From positions 124,001 to 188,000 of the forward strand of contig NZ_JACCBY010000004.1 in the NCBI RefSeq assembly GCF_013409985.1: a DNA stretch of 64,000 nt, in the 5' to 3' direction. Shown here in pieces: positions 34,971-44,172 of this stretch. The translations under genes and the position numbers were made by a program. Positions within the stretch are counted from its first letter, which is position 1. Each line of letters opens with the position of its first letter. Origin of the DNA: Sphingomonas melonis. Its GTDB lineage: Bacteria; Pseudomonadota; Alphaproteobacteria; Sphingomonadales; Sphingomonadaceae. The notes under the pieces are model-generated. The model did no database searches and was not told the DNA's origin. It saw only the letters and a program-made list of their open reading frames with translations.

Positions 34971-37900
34971 TCACCGCGTCATGCCGAACGCGGCGTACCG
35001 CGTCTCGACGCGTGGATCGATCTTGATCGCAGCGGCGGCGTCGGCGTCGGATTTGGCACGGTCGCCCTTTTTCGACCAGGCGATCGCTCGTCCCCATAAC
35101 GACGATGTCTCACGTGGATCCATCGCCAGGACGCGGTCATAGTCCGCGATCGCGTCATCGATGCGGCCCATCCGCAGCAGCGTGAACGCGCGACTGTCGC
35201 GTATCGCCACATCATTCGGCAATTTCGCGAGCCCGGCGTCGCATGCTTCCAGGGCGCGCGCCAGCGCGACGCCGGCGGTCGCGGTTTCCCAGCAGAGGTT
35301 GTTAAGCTGAAACGGCGTCGTCGCCTTCGCCCGGAGGATCGCCCAATCGGACTCGCCAGCGGTTTGCTGGCCGGCCCGCATCCGGGTCAGGCTGCGTACA
35401 AGGAGGATATTATCGTCATCCGGATGCGCGGCCACCGCCTTGTCCACCGCCGCCAGCGCTGCCTTCGGATCGCCGGCCTTGAGCTCGAGATCGGCCTTGT
35501 ATTTGACGGCGTCGCCAGTCGCATCGAGTGCCAAAGCCGCATCGAGATCGGCGCGTCGGCCGGCGATGTCGCTGTCCGGACGCGCCATCGCACGATTGAC
35601 GTACAGATACGCCTCCGGCTTGATCGCGATGGCGCGATCATACAAGGCCATGGCCTCGGCAGGCCGATCGGCGGCGATGCGTATCGCTGCAGCCGCGGCC
35701 AACGCATAGGTGTCGGTCGGGAACGTTTTGGCGATCGCGTCGGCCTCGGCCAGCGTGTCGTCGGTCCGGCCCATGTCCCGCAGGATGTTGGCGCGCAACA
35801 TGTACGCCTGTATGTCCGTGGGATTGATAGCCTTGATCTTCCCGACATCCGCCAACGCCGCGTCGTTATCCGCCAATTTGCGATAGGCCGCCGCTCTTGC
35901 GTAGAGCGCAGCCGTATCGTCCGGCGTCAGTTCGATCGCACGCGTATAAGCCGTCACCGCCTCCTTTGGGCGGTTGTTCTGCATCGCGATCCAGCCGCGT
36001 CGATTGGCGGTAAACGGGTTGCGCGGCTCGATCTGCTCGGCCGCAGCGAAGTCCCGCTCCGCCGCTGCCAAGTCGCCCTTCCGCGCATAAGCCAGCCCGC
36101 GGTCGGCGAGTGGCCAATAGGTATGGGGCGCGAGTGCAGCGGCCTTGGAATAATCGGCGATTGCGTCGTCATAGCGTTCGCGATGGAACAATGCGTTACC
36201 ACGATCGAGCAGGGCGACGGCGGTGGTCGGGCTCTCTTTCAGCGCAACCGCCAATTCGGCGTCGGTCATGACATAATCGTCGGGCCGGCGCAGATAGACG
36301 GTCTTCTCGGCGAGCGCACGCAAACGCGGCTGGGCAGCGGCCGCCTCGGCGTTGGTCATTTCGGGCACGAGACTGCGTTCGGTTTTCTCGATCGTGAAGG
36401 TGCCGTCCTTGACGCCGCCATGACGGTGATATTCGATTCCTCCAACGGTCTCATCGACGGCGGCGGCAGCCGAGTCGAAGACACTTCGGAACCCGGACGG
36501 CAGACGGATGCTCTCCTGCACGCGATTGTAATATGGGAAGGGTAGCGCCCAGGGCGCATCGCGATCCGGACCTGCCTCCCGGGCGAAATCGGCCTTATAG
36601 CCGACGCCGGTGCCATCCGTCTCATACCAGCCGCTGCTCCAGTCGAGCTTGGCGCTGCCGGTCATGCTGAGGCGGGCCTCGCCGCTCGCCCGGTCGAAGG
36701 ACGCGGCGGCGCTCTTCACCTCAACGAAATCATATTGGCCGTGCCAGTATTCGCGGAGCGCCTGATCTTTCGCCGCGCCGGTGAGGTTCGCCAGCGAGGC
36801 ATTGAGGCCGATCGCCTCATCGCCCGTCATCACTGTGTCGACGGTGAAGGGAGCGGGGACCGTAAGGCCATTGCGCGCGTCGATCTGGATCGTGGTCGCC
36901 ACGCTCGGCGCGGTCAGCGGCGGCGGCATGATCCGCACCAGTGCCGCCTGTTCGGGCAAGACCGGCAGGCCCCAGCCGAACGCCGGTGGCCTGATCCGGT
37001 CGAGATCGGTGTCGCCCGTGCGCGTGCCGTCGAGCCAGAAGACGCGGCCGCCGATATGCGCACGAACGAGGACATGATCGAACAGCGCGATCATCGGCAG
37101 ACGCTGGTCGAGGCCGTCGCCGAAGCCGCTGCCGACGAGCACCGGTTCGGCTTCGATCCCGGCGACATGCAACAGACCGAGCAGCAGCGCAGTCTTCGCC
37201 TTGCAGTCACCATAACGACGCGCCCAGGTCGTCGCCGCATCCGCCGGGACCAGGCCGCCGGCCCCCATCGCCAGCGCGACATAGCGGATGCGATCCTGCA
37301 CCAGCGTCAAGGCGGCCTGCGCGCGCGCCTTGGCGTCGGGGAGCGCGCGTATCCTGTCCGACTCGGTTTTCAAGGCGCCGTCGGCCGGCAGTTGCGCAGC
37401 CTGCGCGAACAGTGGTGCGAACAGCTTGGCGAGATCTGCCCAAGAGGTGAAGTCGCTCGCCTCGAGCAGGCGGCCGATGCGGAACCGCGCCGGTGCTCCC
37501 TTCGGCAGCACGGCTGGCACGACGTCCGACATGCTGATCTCGGCAACGGTATACCCACCCTCCTTGCGGGTGACGACGCGCGGCAGGCTGCCGTTGCTGC
37601 GCAAATGTACCGGAATATCCGACGGCCAGCGGATCGAGGCATGCGCCCGGGTAATCGGCAGCGGGTTCCAAGCTGCCGCCAGTTGCTCAACATGACCCTT
37701 GACCACCGGATCGGCGTGACTGACCGACATTGCCAGTTCAAGGACGTCGCCGACCTGTAGGCCTTCCGGCTGGATATTCGCCGTCAACACTCCGTCCAGC
37801 ATCGCCTGTTCAAGGTTCTGCTCGCGCCGCACCACGGTGAAGGTCTGGCCCGCCTTGAGTACGTCGATCACCTCGGCGCCGCGGTGGATCAGCAACTTGT

Positions 37901-38213
37901 GGACGGTCAGCGTGTCCGTGTCGGGTCGCCAGGGCACCGAGATGTTGCCGATGGCGAGACCCGGCGGCGTCTCGATCTCGATAAGGCTCGCCGAATAGAC
38001 CGTCTGCCGCCCGCGCTCGAGCTGCACCTGCTGGTCCGACAGCAGAATACGCATCGGCGCGCCGTCCTGTTTCGCAGGGGTCGCCGGAGCAGGTTGCGGT
38101 TTCACCCAGGCCGGAACCGGGCCAAAGCTCGGTTTGTCCTCGGCCAGCGCAGGCATGGCACACACGCTTGCCGCGGCAAGCGCGATCATCGAACGTCGCA
38201 CCTTCACCCCCAT
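34971..38213 (-). CDS. Exported DUF3857/transglutaminase-like protein with C-terminal TPR array
   Basis: About 1080 aa from ATG 38213 (the frame is open to 38504 without sensible sequence). A signal peptide (MIALAAASVCAMPALAE) is followed by a DUF3857 domain (about 60-230) and a transglutaminase-like core with Cys in RYGDCKAKTALLLGLL near 326, His in ALFDHVLVRAH and Asp in WLDGTRTGD. From about residue 650 on lie at least nine TPR-like repeats (LLDRGNALFHRERYDDAIADYSK and similar). Such proteins are common in sphingomonads and Bacteroidetes, with unknown targets. It faces the SEC-C gene across a divergent gap. Confidence 0.88.
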   Translation of the reverse strand: MGVKVRRSMIALAAASVCAMPALAEDKPSFGPVPAWVKPQPAPATPAKQDGAPMRILLSDQQVQLERGRQTVYSASLIEIETPPGLAIGNISVPWRPDTDTLTVHKLLIHRGAEVIDVLKAGQTFTVVRREQNLEQAMLDGVLTANIQPEGLQVGDVLELAMSVSHADPVVKGHVEQLAAAWNPLPITRAHASIRWPSDIPVHLRSNGSLPRVVTRKEGGYTVAEISMSDVVPAVLPKGAPARFRIGRLLEASDFTSWADLAKLFAPLFAQAAQLPADGALKTESDRIRALPDAKARAQAALTLVQDRIRYVALAMGAGGLVPADAATTWARRYGDCKAKTALLLGLLHVAGIEAEPVLVGSGFGDGLDQRLPMIALFDHVLVRAHIGGRVFWLDGTRTGDTDLDRIRPPAFGWGLPVLPEQAALVRIMPPPLTAPSVATTIQIDARNGLTVPAPFTVDTVMTGDEAIGLNASLANLTGAAKDQALREYWHGQYDFVEVKSAAASFDRASGEARLSMTGSAKLDWSSGWYETDGTGVGYKADFAREAGPDRDAPWALPFPYYNRVQESIRLPSGFRSVFDSAAAAVDETVGGIEYHRHGGVKDGTFTIEKTERSLVPEMTNAEAAAAQPRLRALAEKTVYLRRPDDYVMTDAELAVALKESPTTAVALLDRGNALFHRERYDDAIADYSKAAALAPHTYWPLADRGLAYARKGDLAAAERDFAAAEQIEPRNPFTANRRGWIAMQNNRPKEAVTAYTRAIELTPDDTAALYARAAAYRKLADNDAALADVGKIKAINPTDIQAYMLRANILRDMGRTDDTLAEADAIAKTFPTDTYALAAAAAIRIAADRPAEAMALYDRAIAIKPEAYLYVNRAMARPDSDIAGRRADLDAALALDATGDAVKYKADLELKAGDPKAALAAVDKAVAAHPDDDNILLVRSLTRMRAGQQTAGESDWAILRAKATTPFQLNNLCWETATAGVALARALEACDAGLAKLPNDVAIRDSRAFTLLRMGRIDDAIADYDRVLAMDPRETSSLWGRAIAWSKKGDRAKSDADAAAAIKIDPRVETRYAAFGMTR

Positions 38214-38456
38214 GATTCGGCCACAGCCTAACGAGGGGCGGGGGTGTTGCAAGACGCTGTTACGAGCGAATGTGCTGCAGACGGCGCGACGAGCGCTGGG
38301 TTGAGACCCGGCTGGCATTCGCAGGCGCGGGCGTGCGCAGGCGAGGGCGTCAACGATATCAGCCATCTGTCGGCACGGGAAGACGGCCGCTCGCCCGTCT
38401 CGATCCTGCGTCGACTGCGTGCTATCACAGCAGTGCCAATGCAACAGGAGGCGACA

Positions 38457-38702
38457 ATGGCAAACGATCACGATCCGCTCGACCAGCCTTGCTTTCGAGC
38501 GCACCTCTAAGCGCCGTCAGGGCTACCCATCCGAGACCCACGTGAAGCGCGGCATGCGCGTCGTGCACGGTGACAAGGAGCTGATTGAGAAGCTCGGTCG
38601 CAATGATCCTTGCCCGTGCGGCTCCGGACTGAGATTTCAAGCGGTGCTGCCTCGCGTCCGGTTGCTTTCGACGGCGCAGAGCGTCACGATTATTGGCGAT
38701 AA
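38457..38702 (+). pseudogene. SEC-C motif protein gene broken by three +T insertions
   Basis: Read with three single-base removals the frame gives an 80-aa protein that starts [18 protein letters not shown], continues [18 protein letters not shown] and [15 protein letters not shown] (the zinc-binding SEC-C motif) and ends [11 protein letters not shown] and TAA. Each break is an extra T in a TTC phenylalanine codon: TTT at 38493-38495, 38635-38637 and 38666-38668. All three Phe codons of the protein are affected and no other base needs change. The protein would normally be a small soluble zinc protein. Confidence 0.8.
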
Positions 38703-39006
38703 TCCATCAAGCCGGGGTCGGCGCGGGCCAACCCTCGCCAGTGCGCTTCAAGCGGTCAGTCGCAGCTGCCACCTCTCGCCCGAAGCCGGTGGTCGGCGAT
38801 CGAAGAGCTGATGCCAGAAGCGACGCATATGGGTTCCTGAGCTTGGACGACGCACGAGCAAATGTGAGGCGTGGTCGCGCGCCTGCGATGAGCACCGTCC
38901 GCATAGCTCCCCGGCGAACGAACCTCGGTGGAGCACGCTTTTCGCCAGGACCGACAGCGGCCCGCCCCCCATCCTCCGACGGCCTTGCTCGTCGAGCGAC
39001 TGATGG
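38703..39006. other. No gene recognised
   Basis: About 300 bases between the broken SEC-C gene and the GGDEF-EAL stop codon. Plus-strand frames are open here but their products have no family features. I see no terminator with a T tract. Confidence 0.45.
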
Positions 39007-41157
39007 TCAGGCTGCGACCCGACCGGGCTGGTCGAACAGTCGCACGGTCTGGGCGAACGAGGCCGGTTTGCCGAAAAAGTAACCCTGACCCTGTGTGCAG
39101 CCCTTGCCGATCAGCATCGCGGCCGCGGCAGCGTCCTCTATCCCCTCGGCGGTCACCTTCATATCGAAGCTGAGCGCCAGGGATATGATGGCATCGACCA
39201 GCTTCTCGCTTTCGATGCTGCTCGACAGCGACTTGACGAAGCTCTGGTCGATCTTGATCTTGTCGAACCGAAGGCGACGCAGATTGGACAGGCTCGAATA
39301 GCCTGTACCGAAATCGTCGAGAGCGACGGACATCCCGCTGTTCCGGAAGGTCCCCAGGACGCGCTCGGCCGCAACGATGTCGTCCATCACCGCGTCCTCG
39401 GTGATCTCGATCTCGAAGCGCGACGGCGCCATGCCTTCCTCGACGATGATCGCGATCAGAGAGTCGGCCAGTCCGGGTTCCTCGAACTGTGTCGGCGATA
39501 TGTTCAATGCCAGGCGCAGATGATCGGGCAAATGACGCGCATCGATACAGGCCTGGCGCAGGATTGCCTTGGTCATGTCGGTGATCTGACCGGTCGTATC
39601 GGCCAGTCGGATGAACGCATCCGGTGTCAACAGGCCAAGCCGCGGGTGCTGCCAGCGCGCCAAAATCTCGAACCCGCACAGGCCATTGTCGGAAAAACGA
39701 ACGATCGGCTGGTAGAAAGGCCGCACCTCGCCCCTGCCGATACCATCGCGCAGGTCCTGCTCCATGTGGCGCCGTTCGAGCCGCTCCGCTTCCATCGCAG
39801 GGGAAAACAGGCAGACGCCCCCCTTGTTGCCGCGCTTGGCCTCATACATCGCGATATCGGCGGCATGCAGGAGTTCACTGGCATCCGTCCCATCCTGAGG
39901 GAAGCACGACACGCCGATACTGGCACCTACCAGGATCATGTTGCTGCGCCACGCCAACGGCTGATGGAGAAGCCTGCTCGCCTCGCCGGCCAGATCCATC
40001 GCGCTGGCACAGCCGTCATCGTCCGGAACAAGGATGGCAAACTCGTCGCCGCCAAGCCGGGCGATGATGCTGGAGGCTGTAAACACGCTTTGCAGACGGT
40101 GCCCTACCGTCTGGAGAACGGCGTCCCCGGCGGCGTGGCCATGCGTGTCGTTCGCCTCCTTGAAGCCATCCAGATCGATCAGCACGACCGACACCCTGCG
40201 GCCGGTCGCGGTGGCTTCCCCTATCGCGATTTCGAGCGCGCTGCCGAACTCCCGGCGGTTGACGAGTCCCGTCAGACCGTCGGTGCGGGCAAGGAACAAC
40301 GCTTCCTGCTCGGCCTCGCCGCGCCGTTTTATCTCTGCGCGCAACTGTATGCCCCGTTCCGCCGCCAACGCGAGCCAGGCATAGGAAAGGCCGGCGACGA
40401 TCAGGACCGCTGCGGTGACGAAGGCGACCAGAAAGCGCGTACGCATCGCCGCCGCTTCGGCATGCTGATGGGCATCCGAAATGCCGGAGGCCGCTACGCC
40501 CTTGATCTCAGTGAGAACGCGATCGGCATTGTTCCGAAACGGCCGGAGCATCGCCACGCTGGCGGCGAAGTTCACCTCCAGCATCGACGACACCACCTCG
40601 ACGGCCTCATCATATTTGGCCAGCTCGGCCACGACCTCGCGGGTACGGAGCCGATCTTGCGGCTTCAGCGCTTCCTGCACCTTGGCCAGGTCCGTGCTGA
40701 TCCGCGCGATGCGCCGTCGGATCACGAGCAGACGCGCCTCGACCTCCGGTGACCGGCCGTTTGCCGCCTCATCCACCAGCAGGCGATACAGGTTACCGTC
40801 TTCGTGATCGAACCGGGCGGCGATCTCGCTCAGGGATACCGCGGTCTCCATGTCATGATCGACGATCAGGCTGTTGGTGTGCTCGACATAGATCAGCGTG
40901 CCGAGACAAAGCGTCACCGCGAGCACCAGCAGAACGATGACCGCTCTGGGTCCCGCAACGTGGCGTGGCAGCCGTCCGAGGAGCGACGAGCGGACATCCG
41001 CTGCCCGGGTCTCCGCCGGCTTGGGCGGGACGATGGCCGGCGCCAGTGCTCCGCTCGGAACCGACGTGGATCGAACGGCAGCGGATCCCAGGCCGTCAGC
41101 CGCCGCACGCCGACGGATGCGTGCAGCCGCAGCGCGGATGGTTCGTCGATCCAACAT
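39007..41157 (-). CDS. Membrane GGDEF-EAL cyclic-di-GMP enzyme
   Basis: A 716-aa bifunctional-type protein. Two transmembrane helices (about 73-93 and 230-252) flank a helical periplasmic domain resembling four-helix-bundle sensors. The GGDEF domain (about 290-445) has intact GGDEF in IARLGGDEFAILV but no RxxD inhibitory site. The EAL domain (about 460-705) has EIL in place of EAL, but NISPTQF, ITEDAV, LDDFGTGYSSL, KIDQSFV and TAEGIED are all present, so phosphodiesterase activity is likely kept. It would adjust c-di-GMP and so adhesion, which fits the nearby Tad and YfiR genes. Confidence 0.93.
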   Translation of the reverse strand: MLDRRTIRAAAARIRRRAAADGLGSAAVRSTSVPSGALAPAIVPPKPAETRAADVRSSLLGRLPRHVAGPRAVIVLLVLAVTLCLGTLIYVEHTNSLIVDHDMETAVSLSEIAARFDHEDGNLYRLLVDEAANGRSPEVEARLLVIRRRIARISTDLAKVQEALKPQDRLRTREVVAELAKYDEAVEVVSSMLEVNFAASVAMLRPFRNNADRVLTEIKGVAASGISDAHQHAEAAAMRTRFLVAFVTAAVLIVAGLSYAWLALAAERGIQLRAEIKRRGEAEQEALFLARTDGLTGLVNRREFGSALEIAIGEATATGRRVSVVLIDLDGFKEANDTHGHAAGDAVLQTVGHRLQSVFTASSIIARLGGDEFAILVPDDDGCASAMDLAGEASRLLHQPLAWRSNMILVGASIGVSCFPQDGTDASELLHAADIAMYEAKRGNKGGVCLFSPAMEAERLERRHMEQDLRDGIGRGEVRPFYQPIVRFSDNGLCGFEILARWQHPRLGLLTPDAFIRLADTTGQITDMTKAILRQACIDARHLPDHLRLALNISPTQFEEPGLADSLIAIIVEEGMAPSRFEIEITEDAVMDDIVAAERVLGTFRNSGMSVALDDFGTGYSSLSNLRRLRFDKIKIDQSFVKSLSSSIESEKLVDAIISLALSFDMKVTAEGIEDAAAAAMLIGKGCTQGQGYFFGKPASFAQTVRLFDQPGRVAA

Positions 41158-41273
41158 CTCGAACCCGCCATCTCATAGGAAAACCTAACAATTCGCTTAT
41201 CTGTCGATATTCGACGTTTCGCTTGGGAAGCCTGGGAGGGATGCCGGGCGCAGCTCGTTCGCCTCAGAATTTC

Positions 41274-41283
41274 GTAACGTTAC
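41274..41283. promoter_or_regulatory. Palindrome upstream of the GH115 gene, LacI-operator-like
   Basis: GTAACGTTAC is a perfect 10-bp palindrome with a central CG, the general form of LacI/GalR-family sites that control sugar genes in this class. It lies 124-133 bases before the GH115 start. No LacI-type regulator is encoded in the window. Confidence 0.38.
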
Positions 41284-41406
41284 CGCCGGCCCCATGCAGC
41301 TGATTTGGGACGGTCACTCTGGTCGCGCTGACCCGGCGGTAATCGGGACGGCGTGACCTTGGCGGGACGACGGTCTACGATCGGGCTGAACAGACCTGAT
41401 CGGGTG

Positions 41407-44058
41407 ATGATGAAAGCTAGCCGTAGGACACTCTTGACCACCGCCGCCCTCGCCGGCGTCGCGGGACTGGCGTTGGTACCGGCCGCGACCGAAGCGACGC
41501 CGCGCCAGCCCCGACACGAAGGCCGGCCGTTCGGCATAATAGCGAACGGCCAACCCGTCGGCGTGCTGATCGACGCCGAAGCGGACAGCGCCGTCCGGCA
41601 CGTCGCCGACAGCTTCGCGGCCGACCTGGAGCGGGTCAGCGGAAAGGCGGCGGCGCGTCCGACCGCCGGCCAGGCGGCAAACGGTCCACTCGTCATCATC
41701 GGGGTGTTGGGCGCGAGCCCGATGATCGACCAGCTTGTCGCGGACGGCCGGCTCGACGTATCCGACCTGCAAGGCGAGTGGGAAGCCTACCGCCAGGTCG
41801 TGGTCGATCGGCCCATGCCGGGCGTGCCGCGCGCGCTGGTGATCGTCGGCTCCGACCGCCGCGGCGCGGTATTCGGCACCTATGACGTATCCGAGCGGAT
41901 CGGCGTGTCCCCCTGGCACTGGTTCGCAGACGTGCCTGTCGCCCGGCGCCGCAGCGTCTTCCTCCCCGCCGAACCGCGCCGCGGTCAGCCCAAGGTGCGC
42001 TATCGCGGGTTCTTCATCAACGATGAGGCTCCCGCATTCAGCAATTGGGCGATCGAGAAGTTCGGCGGCGCCAATGCCAAGATGTACGCCCACGTCTTCG
42101 AGCTGCTGCTCCGGATGAAGGGCAATTATCTTTGGCCGGCGATGTGGGCACCCCGGGCGTTCAACGACGACGACCGGCAGAACATGGTATTGGCCGACGC
42201 GATGGGTGTCGTCATGGGCACCTCGCATCACGAGCCGCTGACGCGCGCGCAGGACGAATGGCATCGCAACACCGCCGACGGGGTGACCGGCGGCAAGTGG
42301 GATTATACGACGAACCGGGACAATCTGCGCCGCTTCTGGCGTGGGGGCGTCGAGCGGATGATGTCCAAGGGCGACGGCCGCGGCTATGAAAGCCTGCTGA
42401 CGGTGGGCATGCGCGGCGACGGCGACGAGGCGATGGCAGAAGGCACTGCCACCGGGCTCCTCGAGACGATCGTGGCGGACCAGCGCCGGATCATCGCCGA
42501 GGTCACCGGCCGGCCGGCGGAGCAGACGCCGCAGATGTGGGCGCTCTACAAGGAGGTTCAGGACTATTACGACCACGGCATGAAGGTGCCGGACGATGTG
42601 ACCCTGCTCTTCTCCGACGACAATTGGGGGCAGATCCGGCGACTGCCGCCCGTCGGGGCGACGCCACGCAAGGGTGGCTACGGGGTCTATTATCACTTCG
42701 ACTATGTCGGCGTGCCCCGCAACTACAAGTGGATCAACACCAACCAGATCGAGAAGGTCTGGCAGCAGATGGACCTCGCCTACCAGCGCGGCGCACGCAA
42801 CATCTGGATCGTCAACGTCGGCGACATCAAGCCGCTCGAATTCCCCCTGAGCTTCTTCATGCGCCAGGCCTGGGATCCCGAGGCGATGACGCCTGCGGCG
42901 CTGGCGGCCTATCCGGAAGACTGGGCGAGAGGCGCGTTCGGCCCCGAGCATGCCGGGCAGATCGGCGAGATGCTGACGACGTATGGCCGCTATGCCGCAC
43001 GCCGCAAGCCGGAGCTCATCGACCAGAACAGCTTCCCGCTGGGTGCGCGGACCGGACGCGGGCCGCTCGACGGCGGGGAGTTCGGCGCCATGGTCGCGCA
43101 ATGGGATGCGCTGGAAGCGCGAATGATGGACGTGCGCGGACGGCTTCGCCCCGAGCAGCGCGATGCCTATTATCAACTCGTCGAACATCCGATCTCGGCG
43201 CTCGGCAATCTGTACCGCCTCTATTACGCTGCCGCCTGGAACGAGCGGCTCGCGTCGGGCAACGATCCGAGAGCGAACGCCTTTGCTGATCAGGTCGAAG
43301 CGACGTTCAAGCGCGATCAGGACCTGACCGATCGCTACCATGCGATGAACGGCGGCAAATGGAACGGGATGATGGCCCAGGTCCATATGAACTATGTGAT
43401 CTGGAACGACCCGGTTCGGCAGAGCATGCCCAGCATCACGCGGGTCGGCGGCGATGTGCCCGAGGCAGAGCGCAACCGCCCGCCGCAGTTCATCGCGCGC
43501 GCCGCGGCGCCCACCGGCGTCATCGCGATCGAGGCGACGGCGTTCGATCGAAAGCGCGACGGCAAGGGCCTCGCCTGGACGGCGATCCCCAACCTGGGGC
43601 GTACCCGCGGTGCGCTGGTGGCGCTGCCGCAAGGCAGAGGCCCGACCGCGGTCGCCGACCAGATCCGCGTCGAGTACGACCTCGTCGCCGAAGAGCCGGG
43701 CGCGGCTCACCTCACGCTCTATCTGGCCCCGACGCTGGACACGGTCGGCAAGGGCAGCGTCCGGATCGGTGTGTCGGTGGACGACGGCTCCGTGCAGATC
43801 CTCGCTTCGGAGCTCGAGGCGACCGGCGGAGCGCAGGACACGCCGGGACAGATCCGCTGGGCCGACGCCGTCCGTAACAACGCCGTCGTCCTGACCGCCG
43901 CGCTCGGCGCGCTCGGTCGCGGCAAGCATACGCTGAAGCTCTGGCGCCTGGACGACAATGCCGTGCCGCAAAAGCTGGTCGTCAGCACCACGACGGTACC
44001 GCCATCCTATCTCGGCCCGGAACCCGGTCCCTCGTCCCGACTGCTTTCGAAGGGATAG
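41407..44058 (+). CDS. GH115 family alpha-glucuronidase (xylan)
   Basis: About 883 aa. A Tat-like signal (KASRRTLLTTAALAG) is followed by the GH115 body: RALVIVGSDRRGAVFGTYD, SERIGVSPWHWFADVPV, RYRGFFINDEAP, MKGNYLWPAMW, MGTSHHEPL and FSDDNWGQIRRLP, then YHFDYVGVPRNYKWINTN. GH115 enzymes remove (methyl-)glucuronic acid from xylan. Starts at 41407/41410 (MMKAS) chosen over 41353 because the signal peptide begins there. It is followed by a double-TetR regulator, an MFS carrier and a TonB receptor, a plausible uptake set for the released sugar acids. Confidence 0.92.
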   Translation: MMKASRRTLLTTAALAGVAGLALVPAATEATPRQPRHEGRPFGIIANGQPVGVLIDAEADSAVRHVADSFAADLERVSGKAAARPTAGQAANGPLVIIGVLGASPMIDQLVADGRLDVSDLQGEWEAYRQVVVDRPMPGVPRALVIVGSDRRGAVFGTYDVSERIGVSPWHWFADVPVARRRSVFLPAEPRRGQPKVRYRGFFINDEAPAFSNWAIEKFGGANAKMYAHVFELLLRMKGNYLWPAMWAPRAFNDDDRQNMVLADAMGVVMGTSHHEPLTRAQDEWHRNTADGVTGGKWDYTTNRDNLRRFWRGGVERMMSKGDGRGYESLLTVGMRGDGDEAMAEGTATGLLETIVADQRRIIAEVTGRPAEQTPQMWALYKEVQDYYDHGMKVPDDVTLLFSDDNWGQIRRLPPVGATPRKGGYGVYYHFDYVGVPRNYKWINTNQIEKVWQQMDLAYQRGARNIWIVNVGDIKPLEFPLSFFMRQAWDPEAMTPAALAAYPEDWARGAFGPEHAGQIGEMLTTYGRYAARRKPELIDQNSFPLGARTGRGPLDGGEFGAMVAQWDALEARMMDVRGRLRPEQRDAYYQLVEHPISALGNLYRLYYAAAWNERLASGNDPRANAFADQVEATFKRDQDLTDRYHAMNGGKWNGMMAQVHMNYVIWNDPVRQSMPSITRVGGDVPEAERNRPPQFIARAAAPTGVIAIEATAFDRKRDGKGLAWTAIPNLGRTRGALVALPQGRGPTAVADQIRVEYDLVAEEPGAAHLTLYLAPTLDTVGKGSVRIGVSVDDGSVQILASELEATGGAQDTPGQIRWADAVRNNAVVLTAALGALGRGKHTLKLWRLDDNAVPQKLVVSTTTVPPSYLGPEPGPSSRLLSKG

Positions 44059-44131
44059 GCGCCAAGTCCTATCAATGCGGGTGACGGGCCCGGCCCCGTG
44101 ACCTCGCCACCCGGCGATGACGGTCATCGGT

Positions 44132-44151
44132 CCCCGTGACGCTGTACGGGG
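44132..44151. terminator. Short hairpin after the GH115 gene
   Basis: CCCCGT and ACGGGG enclose eight bases and are followed by TCTTGC. It lies about 75 bases after the GH115 stop and 22 bases before the next start. A weak terminator at best. Confidence 0.3.
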
Positions 44152-44172
44152 TCTTGCAGTAGGGCTGGCCGT

